Positions 51,052 through 63,202 of a stretch of 64,000 nt of DNA are shown here, piece by piece. The stretch is from NCBI GenBank assembly GCA_947561715.1, contig OX387204.1, positions 9,243,001 through 9,307,000 of the forward strand, written 5' to 3'. The notes under the pieces are model-generated. The model was not told where the DNA came from. It saw nothing but the letters and a program-made list of their open reading frames with translations, and made no database searches. The DNA comes from Ascidia mentula (Eukaryota > Chordata > Ascidiacea > Phlebobranchia > Ascidiidae). The position numbers were made by a program, and so were the translations under genes. Each line of letters starts with the position of its first letter. Within the stretch, counting starts at the first letter, position 1.

Positions 51052-52840
51052 TTTTGTCAGATAAAATCATTGAAAATCAAGTTACCGCGACGAAAAACTT
51101 TGTCATGTCACAAAGGCGCCGTCTGTAGGATAGCGAAATGACATCGATTAGTCTTTTGTAAATTTGGCGTCTGTCGCGGCCATAAACTCATTCAGGGGGC
51201 CCCCTAAAAAGCGCTGTCTAATGAATGATCTATTGCCAAAACCCTATCACAGTCAGACTCCTTGGCAGCAACATAACCATTCAAATAATAACTTTACATG
51301 TAGAATTGTAAATACACTTGTACGTTGTCATTCACAGTATAGCGGATAAGAATGATTTAAAGCTAATGATAAAAAATCCCAATACAATTGTGAACAGTAA
51401 ATGTTACTAAGGTGTGCTAATGACCAGCAGGCTCTATTTTATGCTATTTAAATTCTCAATTTATTTGGGCACTAAACATAAAAAAACGACGCTTGAAAAT
51501 ATATATTTACAAATAAACAAGGTCTTAGGTTCAAAAGTCAATGGACGAGAATTTTATAAATCTCGGCACGCAGTTAACATCGATGTGGGTGTTTTCCATC
51601 TCCTTAATTATTCATTTTCTATTACGTCACATTTTGGGAAGAAAAGCATGCATTAGTTTTATTTTACATCAGCCAGTGTTCTTTACAGGACTCCTATCCA
51701 TCGATTTTTTAAGCGCTTACCTTGTCATGAGCACAATCAGCCAATTACAAATTACCAAGTTAAGCATGCATGTGCTAATATTGGACGTAACACTGATTCC
51801 ACCTTTACTAAACGGCGCTGATTTTACGTTTGTAAAAAGAACAATAATGAAAAAATGCACTGAACTAAATTGTACAACGAAATTTACTCCTTTAATAGTT
51901 CATCTTTATCTCACACTGGTCATTTTTAATCTTACACAACGCCCTCGAATTTCTGTCTTCAAGAATACCTGCAACCGCGGAGCCCACGTGCCTTTGTAAA
52001 CCGTCTAGAGACAAATTGGAAGCCAATTTGTAGGTCGCGCATCTCGCGGGAAAGCTGCGTAATGATTTGATTTTGCTCCTTTCACTGGCGCACGTTGGGT
52101 CAAATCGTCTTTCACGTCCCACAAGCACAACAAGCACAAGACACGAGACCGGATCGATTGAACTACGATTTGTGTAGGTCATGACAGACAATTAGTTTCC
52201 TGTCTACCAAAGAAAATGTGTTAAACCTGCGTGTCGAGATAAGACAAATCTTCACGATAGTCCTATACGTTTTACGAATCATAAATGAATTTACTATACG
52301 CGATGATTTAAACTTAGTAGTTTCAATGAATGAGTTAATGTTTCCGTTTTCATACATTTTGGTTCTGTCCTGAGCACAAGATCACTTATATCCTACTTTA
52401 ATACCGTGCTTAAAAAATTTAAAAAATCATCGCGATTCTTATTGTTATATATTCACATTTTAACAGGCTGGCTTGAGTTTAGTTTTGTTCGTACATGAAC
52501 TTCACTGTAGAGTCATGAACGATATTGTGAAAATGCGTGGAGAATCTGATGGTTACAGAATACTATACCGTCCTAGGATTTGATTCAGGTTATCCATGAT
52601 AAAACTGATAGGCCTAGTATTTGACTAGTCTACATGAGTCGTGCACCAGGTTGACTTTTTGGCGGGATTCATCTGTGGTGAAAGTTAAAATAATAACAAA
52701 TGCGCCGAGGAGAGGAAGCTATATATAGTTTTACGGAACTAAATTACCCGCTCAACAAACTACACTAATTTTTTTACGTTATGTTTTTGCCCACTAGTGG
52801 CACAAAAAATAATGTTTTGATGTCACGTGACTAACACGTT
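51052..52840. other. Divergent intergenic region between corin and eL21
   Basis: It contains the corin upstream region (minus) and the eL21 promoter (plus), the latter with a CACGTG E-box at 52824-52829. An ATG-initiated open frame at 51541-51999 (152 codons, very hydrophobic first half) has no recognisable homology and no splice or codon-use support, so I do not call it a gene. Confidence 0.5.
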
Positions 52841-52862
52841 CTTTCTGGGGAGAGTTGAGCAG
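52824..52862 (+). promoter_or_regulatory. RPL21: eL21 core promoter and TOP-like start
   Basis: A CACGTG E-box lies at 52824-52829, followed within 20 bases by the pyrimidine stretch CTTTCT at 52841. This suits a terminal oligopyrimidine transcription start as in other ribosomal protein genes. The short leader exon would end at 52862. The start site is inferred, not shown. Confidence 0.4.
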
Positions 52863-55433
52863 GTAATGTTGCTGATATAATTACAACGAATCATCTAAAC
52901 GTATTTGCAACCAACGGTGTCCATACACCGTTTTTAGCTTATCTTTTTGCAGTTGAGCATCTAGTTTGTAGTACCCTAGTCCTGATAACGTGTTTATCAT
53001 ACAGGCCTATCAAGATGACGAACACAAAGGGGTATCGGCGTGGTACACGTTATATGTTTTCAAAAAAGTTCAGAACAAGAGGAGTAATTGGATTGACTAA
53101 GTACCTGACAGTGTATAAAAAGGGAGATATTGTTGACATCAAGGGAGATGGTGCAGTGCAGAAGGTATTGTTGTCCCGAAATGTTTTTATGTCTTTATGA
53201 GAACTATTGCAAAGTATCGTTCTAATTTAAATATCACTTTAATTACATCGGCCTACTTTATTAAAACATTGGTTCTTTTTTGGTTTTAATTGCATGTCTC
53301 CGCAATATATCAAGTTTAAATTGTTTGATTTCGGTATCAGTCCCATATATTTGGGACCGGTCAGATAAGAAAGAATTCATGGTTCCGACTTTGCATCAAC
53401 AATGGGTCTGATGTCACAATGTTGCAGGTAAAGATTGGCAGAAAATACATTGGTTTAGATAGGGTTTTTCAATAAAACTAGTGTGAATAAATCATTTTTT
53501 TGTTTAGGCAAAGCAGAAAATGTCAAAGAATATAAGTATATACCAAGCACTAAATACAAATATTTACATTTAGGCTAAGAAAGAACTTTGAAATGAACCG
53601 CAACTAGTGTGTCTAGTACCTGTATTGCATTGATGTGCACATTAACTGTCTCATATGAAACAAAAGACTCAAAATCAAATTATAAACATGTTCTCCTAAT
53701 TCTCTAGGTCACTCTTAAAAGTTCTGCAAAAGATATTAAAATTTAGGAAATTTTTGTGCACACTAACAAAAACTTACTAGTAAATAACTACTATTTAAAC
53801 CAATGCATCATTGTGACGAATTTCAGTCATTCTTTTCCTGCAGCATTGTGACGTCAGACCCATTGTTGAAGAGAAGTTGGAACCATGAAAAACACAAATT
53901 TTAGTCTGCTCAAAATCCATGCAATGTAGTGTTCCAAAGAATAATTTACAGTAATTTATGATATATAGCTGCTAATTTAAAAATGTATTTTTCTTACTTT
54001 AAGGGCATGCCACATAAAGCATATCATGGAAAGACTGGCCGTGTATTTAATGTCACAAAACATGCTGTTGGTATTATTGTCAACAAACAAGTGAAGTAAG
54101 TAAATATAATAGTTAAAGTGAAGGTAACTTTTAAATATGTGTGCTATGTCAGCTCCTAGCTCCTAACCGTGCAGAGCAGGAATAGGCAAACTCTGGGATG
54201 CAAGACAATTCCAGCTCGTTGGAACATTTGATCCTGCACGCCAAATGTTTGCATTAAATTAGTGTTGATTATGAACACTGTTTACTGTACCGTGTGCATG
54301 ATTTTTTGCCCTTAGATTACAGCTTTAAACATTATTTATTGCAGACAGCTTAGTTTATGAACTGTAGTGTAAAGATTCGTTCTGCTCACAAAGGCCAACA
54401 TTTTTTCAAAAATAATTTGGTGTAAAATTTACCATGCATTTTTTAAGGTTACCATTTAACCATCATAAGTATTACTGTAGTGACACAACCAATGGGTTCA
54501 TGCTGTATGTTACTAAAATAAATGTCAAGTAATGTCATGCGAATCTCAATAATATTGTTGTGTTTAAAACATGATGTCTCTACATTGTCCATTAAAATCA
54601 ATAGTTTAGGCTTGAATAATTTACTTCTGCTGCACACTGGCATGTTTCCTTCAGCTGCATCACTAGCTAAAAAAACTCGTAATGTTGGAAGGCACTATAA
54701 CCTGTACTTTACGGCATGCAAATGACCTTCTGAAATTAGCATTTTTACGTGCCGCATCCCTGATGAATTGCAAAACTTTATACCTATGCTTCTGCATATA
54801 TATGTATATATGATTTTCTTTGTTTTGTTACAAATTTACATCAAATTTTCAGAGGTCGCATCATTGCCAAACGCATCAATGTACGAATAGAGCACATTAA
54901 ACACTCGAAGTCTCGATTGTCCTTCATCAAGCGTGTTCATGAAAATGAAAAAAAGAGAGCACAAGCCAAAGCGACTGGTGTACCATGTGTGTTGAAGCGA
55001 CAGGTAAGACTGTATTTTAAAAGTTATTTTTCTAGCTTAGCTTACAAGCAGTGCAAAGATAACAGGTCACACAAAAGAATGCATGCCTTTACAGTTTACC
55101 ACAAAAGTGTTTTCTTTTATAGGTATTAAATGGTTTTTGGGAGATTTTAGGAGGTTATTGATTAAACTGTACTGTAAGTTATACATTGACAGAGTCGGTA
55201 TACACTTCATGTAACATTAATAATAGTGATATAGGTGTATCCTAATGAATTCTTTCACTTTTAAATCACTGTTACTTGTGCTCATGCTTTACATGCATAC
55301 TGTTACTATGTGTTTGAATTACTAAACTGTTTTTTGTTTGCAGCCCCAGCAACCTCGCAAGGGTCATTTTGTACGCTCAATGGGTGTTGAACCAGAGTTG
55401 GTTGAGCCTGTGCCATGGAGGTTTCTTGCATAA
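52841..55433 (+). CDS. RPL21: 60S ribosomal protein eL21
   Basis: A core component of the large cytosolic ribosomal subunit. An untranslated first exon, about 52841-52862, is inferred from a pyrimidine-rich CTTTCT start and the donor GCAG|GTAATG. Exon 2 starts at 53005 (ATACAG|GCCTAT) and has the ATG at 53015. Coding exons are 53015-53164, 54004-54095, 54853-55003 and 55344-55433, in frame throughout. They encode 160 residues, the usual eL21 length, beginning [20 protein letters not shown] and ending EPVPWRFLA. The TAA stop overlaps a TAAATAAATG that supplies an AATAAA at 55433-55438. Introns 2 and 3 carry repeat insertions. I looked for intronic snoRNAs, which vertebrate RPL21 hosts, but could not identify one with confidence. 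Confidence 0.97.
53380..53886. repeat. Inverted repeat in eL21 intron 2
   Basis: Arms of about 52 bases at 53380-53431 and 53834-53886 carry CATGGTTCC, ACAATGGGTCTG and GTCACAATG blocks in opposite orientation with about 85-90 percent match. They are separated by about 400 bases. The structure is probably a MITE, or two copies of one repeat inserted in opposite directions. Confidence 0.7.
54178..54775. mobile_element. Probable hAT-like non-autonomous element in eL21 intron 3
   Basis: The left part reads CAGGAATAGGCAAACTCTGG then GATGCAAG. The right part has GTGCCGCATCCCTG near 54750-54764. Both recall hAT-superfamily ends of the CAGGGGTNGGCAAAC type found in many animals. No transposase is present and the termini are decayed, so limits are approximate. 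Confidence 0.4.
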
Positions 55434-55438
55434 ATAAA

Positions 55439-57218
55439 TGCAATTACTATTATTCTGTTTGCTTTACAAGAAGGACACTGCTTATGGCAATGTTGTTGAG
55501 TTGTAGTTAATGCCATTTTTTACATACAATGTTTAGGTTATTGGGTTGTCTCACCAGTAGTTGGTAAAAGTGCAGTTAAATTTTCTGTACACATAGAAAC
55601 TAATTCAAATCGATACCTTTTAAAAAAAATGCCCACCACTTAGGAAACTTATACCACCTATATTCGTTGATTTTGTAATAGGTTCTGCAGAAACTAGATC
55701 TCATCTGATGTGACCAAGTTAATGATTATATGACGTCTATATTGAAAAAACAGTTTGGTATTCTCAGCAGCTTGCAGCTGACAGGCTCTAAACAAGTTGT
55801 ATTAACTATGGTTCGCTGATACTATAGTGCAAAATAAGTTATTATTAATTCCCAAAATTTTTTGGCCGCGGACCCCATTTTGTGAACATGTTTTTTCTCG
55901 GACCCCTGTGTTATGTCACATCATTTTGGAACGTAATCAGCATTGAAAATACTACAAGCAATACCAACAATAGCGACAAGTATGAATTCTTACATTAGAC
56001 GCTTGTAAACGAAACTAAAAAAAAATTTAAACAACGTTGAAATCGTATCGTACGATACAAGTATAGTGTAAGAACCATTCAAAAGAAGAGTAATTGTAAA
56101 ATGTACGTATTATAAAACTGACGAAACCACTTCCGTTATGATTATTGCTTACGCACTGTATAAAACCTGACGATTGTTTTTTGAGGTATAGTTACGGAAC
56201 CCCTAGATAATGTGAGCATAACGCCCCGAATCCGTCGCGAACAGACAAAACTTAAATCAATATGGACAAGCTCTAGGAGCGGCCTTACTAGCATCTTACA
56301 ACGAAAACAATGCGAAGCATAGCCTACACGCACTACACAGATACAAGCTTGTTTTTTTGAATATTTTTTAGGCCTACATAAACCAGGAAATTTCCCCGTC
56401 ACTGAAAGCGGGTGTGGGCCTAGGAGACTTGTCAAGCATTTAGGAAATGCGAAAGGCAAAATTACTGCCAACCTAATTTGTTGTCTTGGTGGGAACGTCA
56501 CTTCGTAGTTTTCCCATGTCGCCTATGTCAGAAAATCCTGCGTGACAAACCCCACCGAAGGGCGAAGCAAAAACAACGCCCACATCGCTCATTCTTGTAG
56601 AATTTGTCGAAATATTGGCATTTGAGTAATAATAACTACAAGGTACAACAAGCGTTTCTCAAATAATAGTTTTTGAGTTAAATTTGTAGTTTTTTTAGGA
56701 AGTGAGGATGAACAGTATTTTCAACAAGCCTTTTTGGGATTAGTTAATACTACATTTAGCAACTTTCCAAATTTAAACAGTTTTGCATGTCTGCAAACAT
56801 TTTTATTTCATAATTTGTTTTTTATTGATGATTTTGGCAAAATTTATAAACTGGGTTAATTTTTCAGTACCGCGTGCTTAACTGTTTAAAACCGGTGAGT
56901 ATGCATGTAAACTTTAGTAATACTTTTTGTTATGGCTATGCCGAGAATATTTGTTGAAAACATTGATATAACTTAATTACTTCAGTTAAAATTTGAATTC
57001 GAATTACAACAAACATTTTGGTACATAGGTGTTGTACCTTGTAATTTCTGGTAGATGCGGTTTAGGGTGGAATCTGCATCTGCTGAAAGATAAATCAGCA
57101 TGGAAGAGCAAAGGGAGTAGTTAGTTGCCAATGCCCTTTAAGCCTTATAACTGCAGTCAGTCCACTACGTGTATTATAAGGAAATTAGCATAAAAATTTG
57201 TCCTGTGGAAGTTGCAAA
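55439..57218. other. Intergenic region between eL21 and MRPL21 with hAT-like remnants
   Basis: Near 55850-55906 the sequence CCCAAAATTTTTTGGCCGCG followed by GACCCC and CGGACCCCTG resembles a decayed hAT-type terminus. GGAACCCCTAGATAATG near 56197 could be the opposite end. The minus-strand open frame 56142-56501 has no recognisable product. No other feature is seen. Confidence 0.4.
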
Positions 57219-58714
57219 ATGAATTCGTTAGCGAAAATAGGGTTACGTATTCGTCCCCTGGAGCCGTTGATATACTGCGCCTTCTTGAACCAATCCGCGA
57301 ATATTAGCAGCAACCAATCTGTTCTGCATTACGTAAGGTATGTTCATTTTTCCTTTTTGTGTGAGCATTTATACTTGGAATGTGTTTATTCAACTTACAC
57401 ATCCGTATTTCTACACTAGTTATGTTAAGGCATCAACAAGAAGTCCAACAATCCACGAATCACATACCATCTCACTACGACCGGTATGTATTTCCAGAAC
57501 CACCTAGAGTTGTATCTAATGCTGAGCATGACAGTAAGTACATGTTATTTTATAATTACAATTATATAGTGTAGATTTTTATTTTTTCTTGATTATATTT
57601 TAAATATTCTGGAAAATGACCCCTCCCAAATATAGAGGGAAAAAATTGTTTTGTTTTTCAAAATGTCTGTTCCGTAGTTTTAATCAAAACATTTGCTTTT
57701 TCGCTCATTGAGTTACTCACCAAAATTTTTTGCTGGCTAAGCCACTGCCTCCAATTTTAAGTTTTGATGTTTGCCCAAACATACTAACCAATGGTTGCAC
57801 CAGTAAATTTTCGTTTTCATCTTGTCTTTGCAGCTGTTGTGGAGAAGGTAAATGAATGCATTGCTGAACATGGAAAATTATTTGCTGTGATTCAAATAGC
57901 AAGTAAACAATTAAAAATAACAGATCATGATCTTATACGAACTACAGGATACCTGGATGCTGAAATTGGTGACAGAGTTCGTCTTGAAAAGGTATATCTT
58001 GGTAAATGAGATAATAATGTATTGTTGTACAAAACATTGATTATAACTTTATGACAGGTCTTGCTTGTTGGTGGAACTGATTTTTCATTGATTGGTCGTC
58101 CAATTATACGGAGAAGCCTAGTTCACATAGAAGCAGTAATAGTTGAAAAAACTCCTGGAGTAGTTAAACTTCATCAAAAATTTTTGAGGGCCAGGAACTT
58201 TGAGAAAAGAAAACGTAAGATCCAGTTTTCAATCTTGTAAACTTATCCTTTTGCAACTGTTTGCTGAAAACTTATTTACTGCTAGTTGTATAAAAACAGT
58301 TTGGAAAGACATTTTATTTGTAACCCATTTGACAGAGGTGGCAAACCTATATTTTTTATACAGAATTTTTGCTGCTGTACATAAATTAAAAGTTTTAGTT
58401 CTCATAATGAAATTTGTCAGGAAATGACGATTGTGTTTATTTTTCTATTTCACGTACACAACACACAATCAGATGCGATTATTCAGTTAAAATTAAATGA
58501 TCAATGTGTTGTCCAACCCCTGCCCTCTAGTAAAGATAATTATGATTGTATCATATTTAACATGACCAATGTTGTGGTCTGTACATGTCCAAGCTTATTG
58601 ATTATTTTTTTTGTAGTATTTACCCCACTTCATACTGTTTTGAGGATAAATTCCATTGAAGTGAAGCCAAACTTAGATAAAGACCATGCAAGAACAAATG
58701 ATGAAGATACTTGA
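57219..58714 (+). CDS. MRPL21: Mitochondrial large-subunit ribosomal protein bL21m
   Basis: A bacterial-type L21 protein of the mitochondrial ribosome, unrelated to eL21. Exons are 57219-57337, 57430-57533, 57834-57991, 58058-58214 and 58617-58714, giving 211 residues in one frame. The N-terminus (MNSLAKIGLRIRPLEPLIYC) has basic and hydrophobic residues as in a mitochondrial presequence. The L21 domain includes KLFAVIQIASKQLKI, GDRVRLEKVLLVGG and the C-terminal HTVLRINSIEV, all matching animal MRPL21. No AATAAA or ATTAAA lies between its stop and the AGPAT5 start; the nearest is at about 59023 inside AGPAT5 intron 1. Confidence 0.92.
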
Positions 58715-58911
58715 CATCACTCTTTGCTTTAACGAACAATTTACTGCTTTACTTTGTGTCTTTGTATAACTTCCAAGTGGTTTTCTATTTGTGCAAAACT
58801 TTACAACCCTGTCATGGGACTTTGACACATGTTTCTTGATGTTTTTTTTTGTGTGCTAATGTTGAGTACTTGATACAAGAATTGTTTCAGGTTTTCTAGT
58901 AAGTAGGAAAT
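58715..58911 (+). promoter_or_regulatory. Short MRPL21-AGPAT5 spacer with possible trans-splice acceptors
   Basis: Only 197 bases separate the two coding regions. There is no canonical polyadenylation signal, but two acceptor-like sequences occur just before the AGPAT5 ATG: ATTGTTTCAG ending at 58890 and TTTTCTAG ending at 58898. Tunicates use spliced-leader trans-splicing to resolve some polycistronic transcripts. That role is inferred here, not shown. Confidence 0.4.
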
Positions 58912-60656
58912 ATGAACAACATGCTATGTAACTTCATAAAAGTTGTGTTTTCCTCCAGTCTAATGATAATTTCCACTGTGCCATATGTGATTTGTGTTAT
59001 ATGGTGAGTTAGTTTTATGTTGTATAAATAAAGTTAATTTTTTTTAAAGTTGTTAGTGTTTGTTAAAACTATGATGCTTATCTAAGTATACTAACATGGA
59101 GTAGTGTTTATTAAATACTTATTATTTACAGTTGGGCCATAATCTCAACTTTTCTGCCTGGCACTTGGTTTCACAAAGTGGAAGACCCGTTGTGGGGATG
59201 GTACCAGAGAATGGTTGTTTTTTTGTTTGAACATATGACAGGTGACTCCATATTTACCAGTGTAAATAAACGTTTTACCACAACTTGATGTTTAGGTGTT
59301 GAAGTATACATTGATGGAACAATTCCTTGCACAAAAGAAAATGTTCTTGTATTGAGCAATCATCAGTGTATGGTAGACTGGATTGTTGCAGATTTTTTGG
59401 CTATACGGTATAAATTTTTATTGTAAACTAACTATGTAAAATAAATAATCTTGCTTTTGCAGGCAAAATATGACAGGCAATATGAGATTTGTGTTTAAAA
59501 ACAGTCTTAAATATTATCCAATTTATGGCTTTTCATTTGGTCTTCATGGTGGAGTTTTCGTTCGGCGTGATGGGTTTTACAACAACACAAACATGGAAAG
59601 AGTAATTCATGCATTGCAGCAAAAGTATGTTTTTATACCAATAAACACAGTTTTATGACATAGTTTGTATTCATAACATAGAAAAGCAGATATTTACTTT
59701 CTGCTGTATCCTGAGGGAACTCGCTTCACGCCACACAAACAAAGCTTGCTTGAAAAAAGTCAGTCATTTGCTGTTAACTGTGGACTTGAACCCCTCAAAC
59801 AGGTTTCCGCTTGTTTCACCACATTGTAAACTAAATTTGAATGTGTTGCATAAAATATTTTCTATTGCTAGGTTCTAACACCAAGAGTCAAAGCATTTGA
59901 CTGTGCACTAAATTCAATGAAATCATATGTTGATGCTGTGTATGATATTACCATTATTTATGACACAAGGGAACCAGAGTATGATGGTAAGATATTCTTT
60001 ACAAGGTAAAATTGATAAGAAGTAAGGTAAGATGCGGGTTACAAATACCCAGCAGTTACAAACAATGATGGTTTAATTTACACCAAACTCAACAAGGTGT
60101 AGAATTGTTTTATCAGTTGTTTCAAATCGCAGTTATTTTCAAAGTGTTGCAACTTGATTAATATTACATTGGTTGTATTTATTTACAGGTTACCGGCCAC
60201 AAGCTCCACATGCTGCAAAATTTTTGATGGGCTGTTGTAAAAGAATTTACATTAAAATTGATCGAATCCCGATAGGTGACGTTTTGAAACAAATGTCTTT
60301 GCTGAGCAACCACGATTCTTCTGCAAATGAAACCTCTGCTTCAATGAAATGGTTGCATAATCGTTTTTTACTGAAAGATGAAATTTTGGATGCTTTTTTT
60401 AGTAAAGGTACTGTATTAAGTTTTGTGCAACACTGCTACATTTCATCGAAATTAATTTTTTTTAGGCAGCTATGATACCTCCTCAAAAATATGGAAACGA
60501 TCTTACCTTCCACTTTCTGCCACATTACCTTCCTTGTTATCTTTTATTTTTATTAATGCTTTCTTCTTGTATTTTCCTCTTGGCAGATACATATATTTTT
60601 TTACCTCCACTGTTGGTGTACTTTTGATGTGTCTTTATGCTCATATTTATTTTTGA
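58912..60656 (+). CDS. AGPAT5: AGPAT5-type lysophosphatidic acid acyltransferase
   Basis: Adds an acyl chain to the sn-2 position of lysophosphatidic acid or related lysophospholipids at the ER, nuclear envelope or mitochondrial membrane. Exons: 58912-59003, 59132-59241, 59296-59407, 59463-59624, 59682-59802, 59872-59986, 60189-60407, 60466-60656. They encode 373 residues in frame; human AGPAT5 has 364. A hydrophobic segment near residues 12-38 is followed by the acyltransferase motif NHQCMVDW (NHx4D), the GGVFVRR region, the YPEGTRF motif and VLTPRVKAFD. A C-terminal hydrophobic pair (SLLSFIFINAFFLYF, TVGVLLMCLYA) ends the protein. An AATAAA lies at 60887-60892. Confidence 0.95.
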
Positions 60657-60886
60657 CTGTTGCAAACTTTAATCTGTGTGTTATTTAAGTACAATTGTGT
60701 CTGTTTTAAAATGATTGCATTTATTGTAACAAAAAGCACAAGTTTACTATGATTAGTGCCTCTTTTGGTATCGATTTAATACTACACATGTTGCAGTACA
60801 TAGGTTTATTATTATGCCATTTTTATCACTGTTGTCCTTTTTTCACACCAATATTGCTGTTCTATAGCAGGATGTATACTATGACA

Positions 60887-60914
60887 AATAAAGATTATGA
60901 ATGCAAATGTTTTA
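60887..60914. terminator. Opposed polyadenylation signals of AGPAT5 and YJU2
   Basis: AATAAA for AGPAT5 (plus) is at 60887-60892. The inverse TTTATT at 60909-60914 reads AATAAA on the minus strand, 56 bases past the YJU2 stop codon. Cleavage 10-30 bases downstream of each would make the two transcripts overlap by a few tens of bases. Confidence 0.6.
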
Positions 60915-60969
60915 TTCCACATTGAAAACAAAAAAAGAGCGCAAATGAATGTAGCAGTATTATCCTTTC

Positions 60970-63202
60970 CTAACTTTCAGAATCATTGCTGCTGTCACTT
61001 CCATAGCCACCCAACATACCAAGTCCTGCGGAAGATATCACTGTGGGTGGTTTTTGGTCAACAGATGACTTCGATTGTAGTTTTACTATTCCCAACAAAG
61101 TTCTGGCTTTCTTCTCTTTTTCCATTTTTTGGACTTTGACGGGTGGTGTATATGACGGGTTGTCCTAAAGATGTTAATGGATCGGGAATATTTAAACGAT
61201 GCAATAAGTCAATAACCAACAACATTACTTCTGTCAAAATATCTGATGCTTTCATTTGACGCTTATTAGAGTTTTGGGCAATGTCTTCATCACTGTCATC
61301 ATCTTGCAATCTTCGAATCATTCCATCATCAAATATTTTTCTGGGGAAAGGATTGTGTTATTATTAACCCCACCAAGCAGCACTTGTTAGGTATGGTAAG
61401 AAATACAAACTTTTTTACCTCACTTCTTCATCCTCTTCTGCTTTTTCCCTGGTTAGGCGCTCTTCCTCAGTCTCCTGTCTTCGACGTAGCATTTCATCAA
61501 AGTCAACATCTAAATGCTTTTCATTCAAATCCTTTAGTTCCTCCAGTTTCTCCAAAAGCTCCATTTCACGTTTAGAGTCTCTGGTACGGATTTCTAACAT
61601 CTGGCAATAGAAATGTATTTCTTTGAGCAGTGTACAAAATTTACACCAGCAGGCAATGTCCAGCCTGTCGGCACTGTTAAAACACATGCCCCGCACACAT
61701 TAGATTTGTTCCTTGTTAGGTAAAAATTGTGATACTGTTGTCCGAGCACTTATCAAAGTTATACTCTCATGTCCTGTAAAATTATAAAAAATGTGTGGAT
61801 TCCAGTTTATAATAAAAAATGTGCACACAGCTCCTAAAATGTTTTCGTTTGAACTGCAAAAAAATATATTTTTGTGATATACAAATAGCAGCATTTGTAT
61901 GGATCAGATGTCATACAAATGGCATCAAAAATTTAGTGTTACTTTTAAACCTTCATTGGGTTTGATTCATCTTCTTCACGTTGAGTTTGAATTCTTTTTT
62001 CCTCCTTTTCAAGCAACTTTTCAGCTTCAAAGTTTCTTGTTGCTCCATGTTCAATTGCATAATCCATGTTTTCTGGATCAGTCTTGATACAATAATAATA
62101 TACTTTAACATTACACTAGTCCTATTGGCAGGGTTACTATGCTTGTTTTGGCAAACAGTGTCTTATAAGAAACATGCATGTTTAGTTTTAACTTGTGGGT
62201 GACTATTGTATCAGTAAATATAGATATAGATTATTAGCAATGTTGCATTTTTGGACGTAAAAAAGTCACTAATTCACATCACACAATGTCTTTCAAAGTT
62301 TTTAAGATTGGCAAAATATTTTTTAGCCCTAAATGATGATAACCGTGCATATTGGGTAAAAAAATTGTGTACCTTAAATGTAATCTCTGCCACACACTTT
62401 GTGCATTTGATGTAAAATCGATAGATCCTCAGACCTATATAATCTTCCCCTTGACAAGTTTCCATTCTTGCATTAAATTTTGTGCCCTTGTAAATATAGT
62501 TTCCACATGTTTTGCACCTGCATTGTTATGTATTTGGATGTGTTAAGTTCTCACACAATGTTTGTACAACTTGTGCTGCATGTCAATTGTAAACAAGAAT
62601 TCAATGTCTTATGAAATTGAACTAAATTTAAAGAAATTAAATAAATTGTTACTGACGCTGCCAGGCAAATTTTATTGCTGAATACTGCTCTTCTGGCAAA
62701 CTTTATTTTAGACGTTTCTCAACGTTTCGGCTGTTATGCAGCAGCCTTCAATGTAAGTTACATTTCCTACCTCCTGATGAAGGCTGCTGCATAACAGCCG
62801 AAATGTGAGAAACGTCTAAAACAAAGTTTGCTAGAAGAGCAGTATTCAGCAAAAAAAAATTTGTCTGAGCAATTAACGTTCACTGAAAAAAATCTTTGTC
62901 CATTATATATGTCACAAGAAAAGTTTGTAGATAAAAGTAAAATAGAATACCTCATGTTAAATGGTGCCATAACTCGAATAACATATTGACGATCTTTCGC
63001 TCTTTTAAGTTTTGGGATTTTTGAAGGATCATAATCAGGAGGGTAATATTTCTGCAACCAAACAGAGTTATTTAACAAATTTACATAATTACATAGCCTA
63101 CTGTGATTAGTTAAAGTCACTATTATTACAACAAACAACTTTGCTGCTAAATATTGCACAATTTCTGAAAGCACTTACATTCAAAACCTTACGTTCAGAC
63201 AT
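60970..63202 (-). CDS. YJU2: Splicing factor YJU2 (CWC16 family, CCDC94)
   Basis: YJU2 joins the spliceosome around the first catalytic step and stabilises the branching conformation. Exons in order: 63179-63202, 62951-63051, 62373-62517, 61951-62082, 61419-61600, 61229-61340, 60970-61164, encoding 296 residues (human 323). The N-terminus [20 protein letters not shown] is almost identical to human YJU2. The zinc site is [17 protein letters not shown] and later [29 protein letters not shown] block and an acidic coiled coil ([19 protein letters not shown]) follow. It belongs to YJU2 rather than the paralogue YJU2B/CCDC130, judged by the N-terminus and by the spacing of these blocks. Confidence 0.95.
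62664..62863. mobile_element. Hairpin MITE in YJU2 intron 2
   Basis: Arms of about 88 bases (62664-62751 and 62772-62863) are inverse copies with few mismatches. They contain CTGAATACTGCTCTTCT, TTTTAGACGTTTCTCA and CGGCTGTTATGCAGCAGCC, with a loop of about 20 bases. It has no coding capacity. It is a small palindromic element inserted in the intron 62518-62950. Confidence 0.85.

Noticed and set aside
51541..51999. Plus-strand open frame of 152 codons with hydrophobic segments
   Set aside because: No family resemblance and AT-driven hydrophobic composition. Kept only as a note in the intergenic entry.
54755..54800. CTGATGAA-type box in eL21 intron 3 as a possible C/D snoRNA
   Set aside because: No matching terminal stem or properly spaced D box was found, and the site lies at the edge of a hAT-like repeat.
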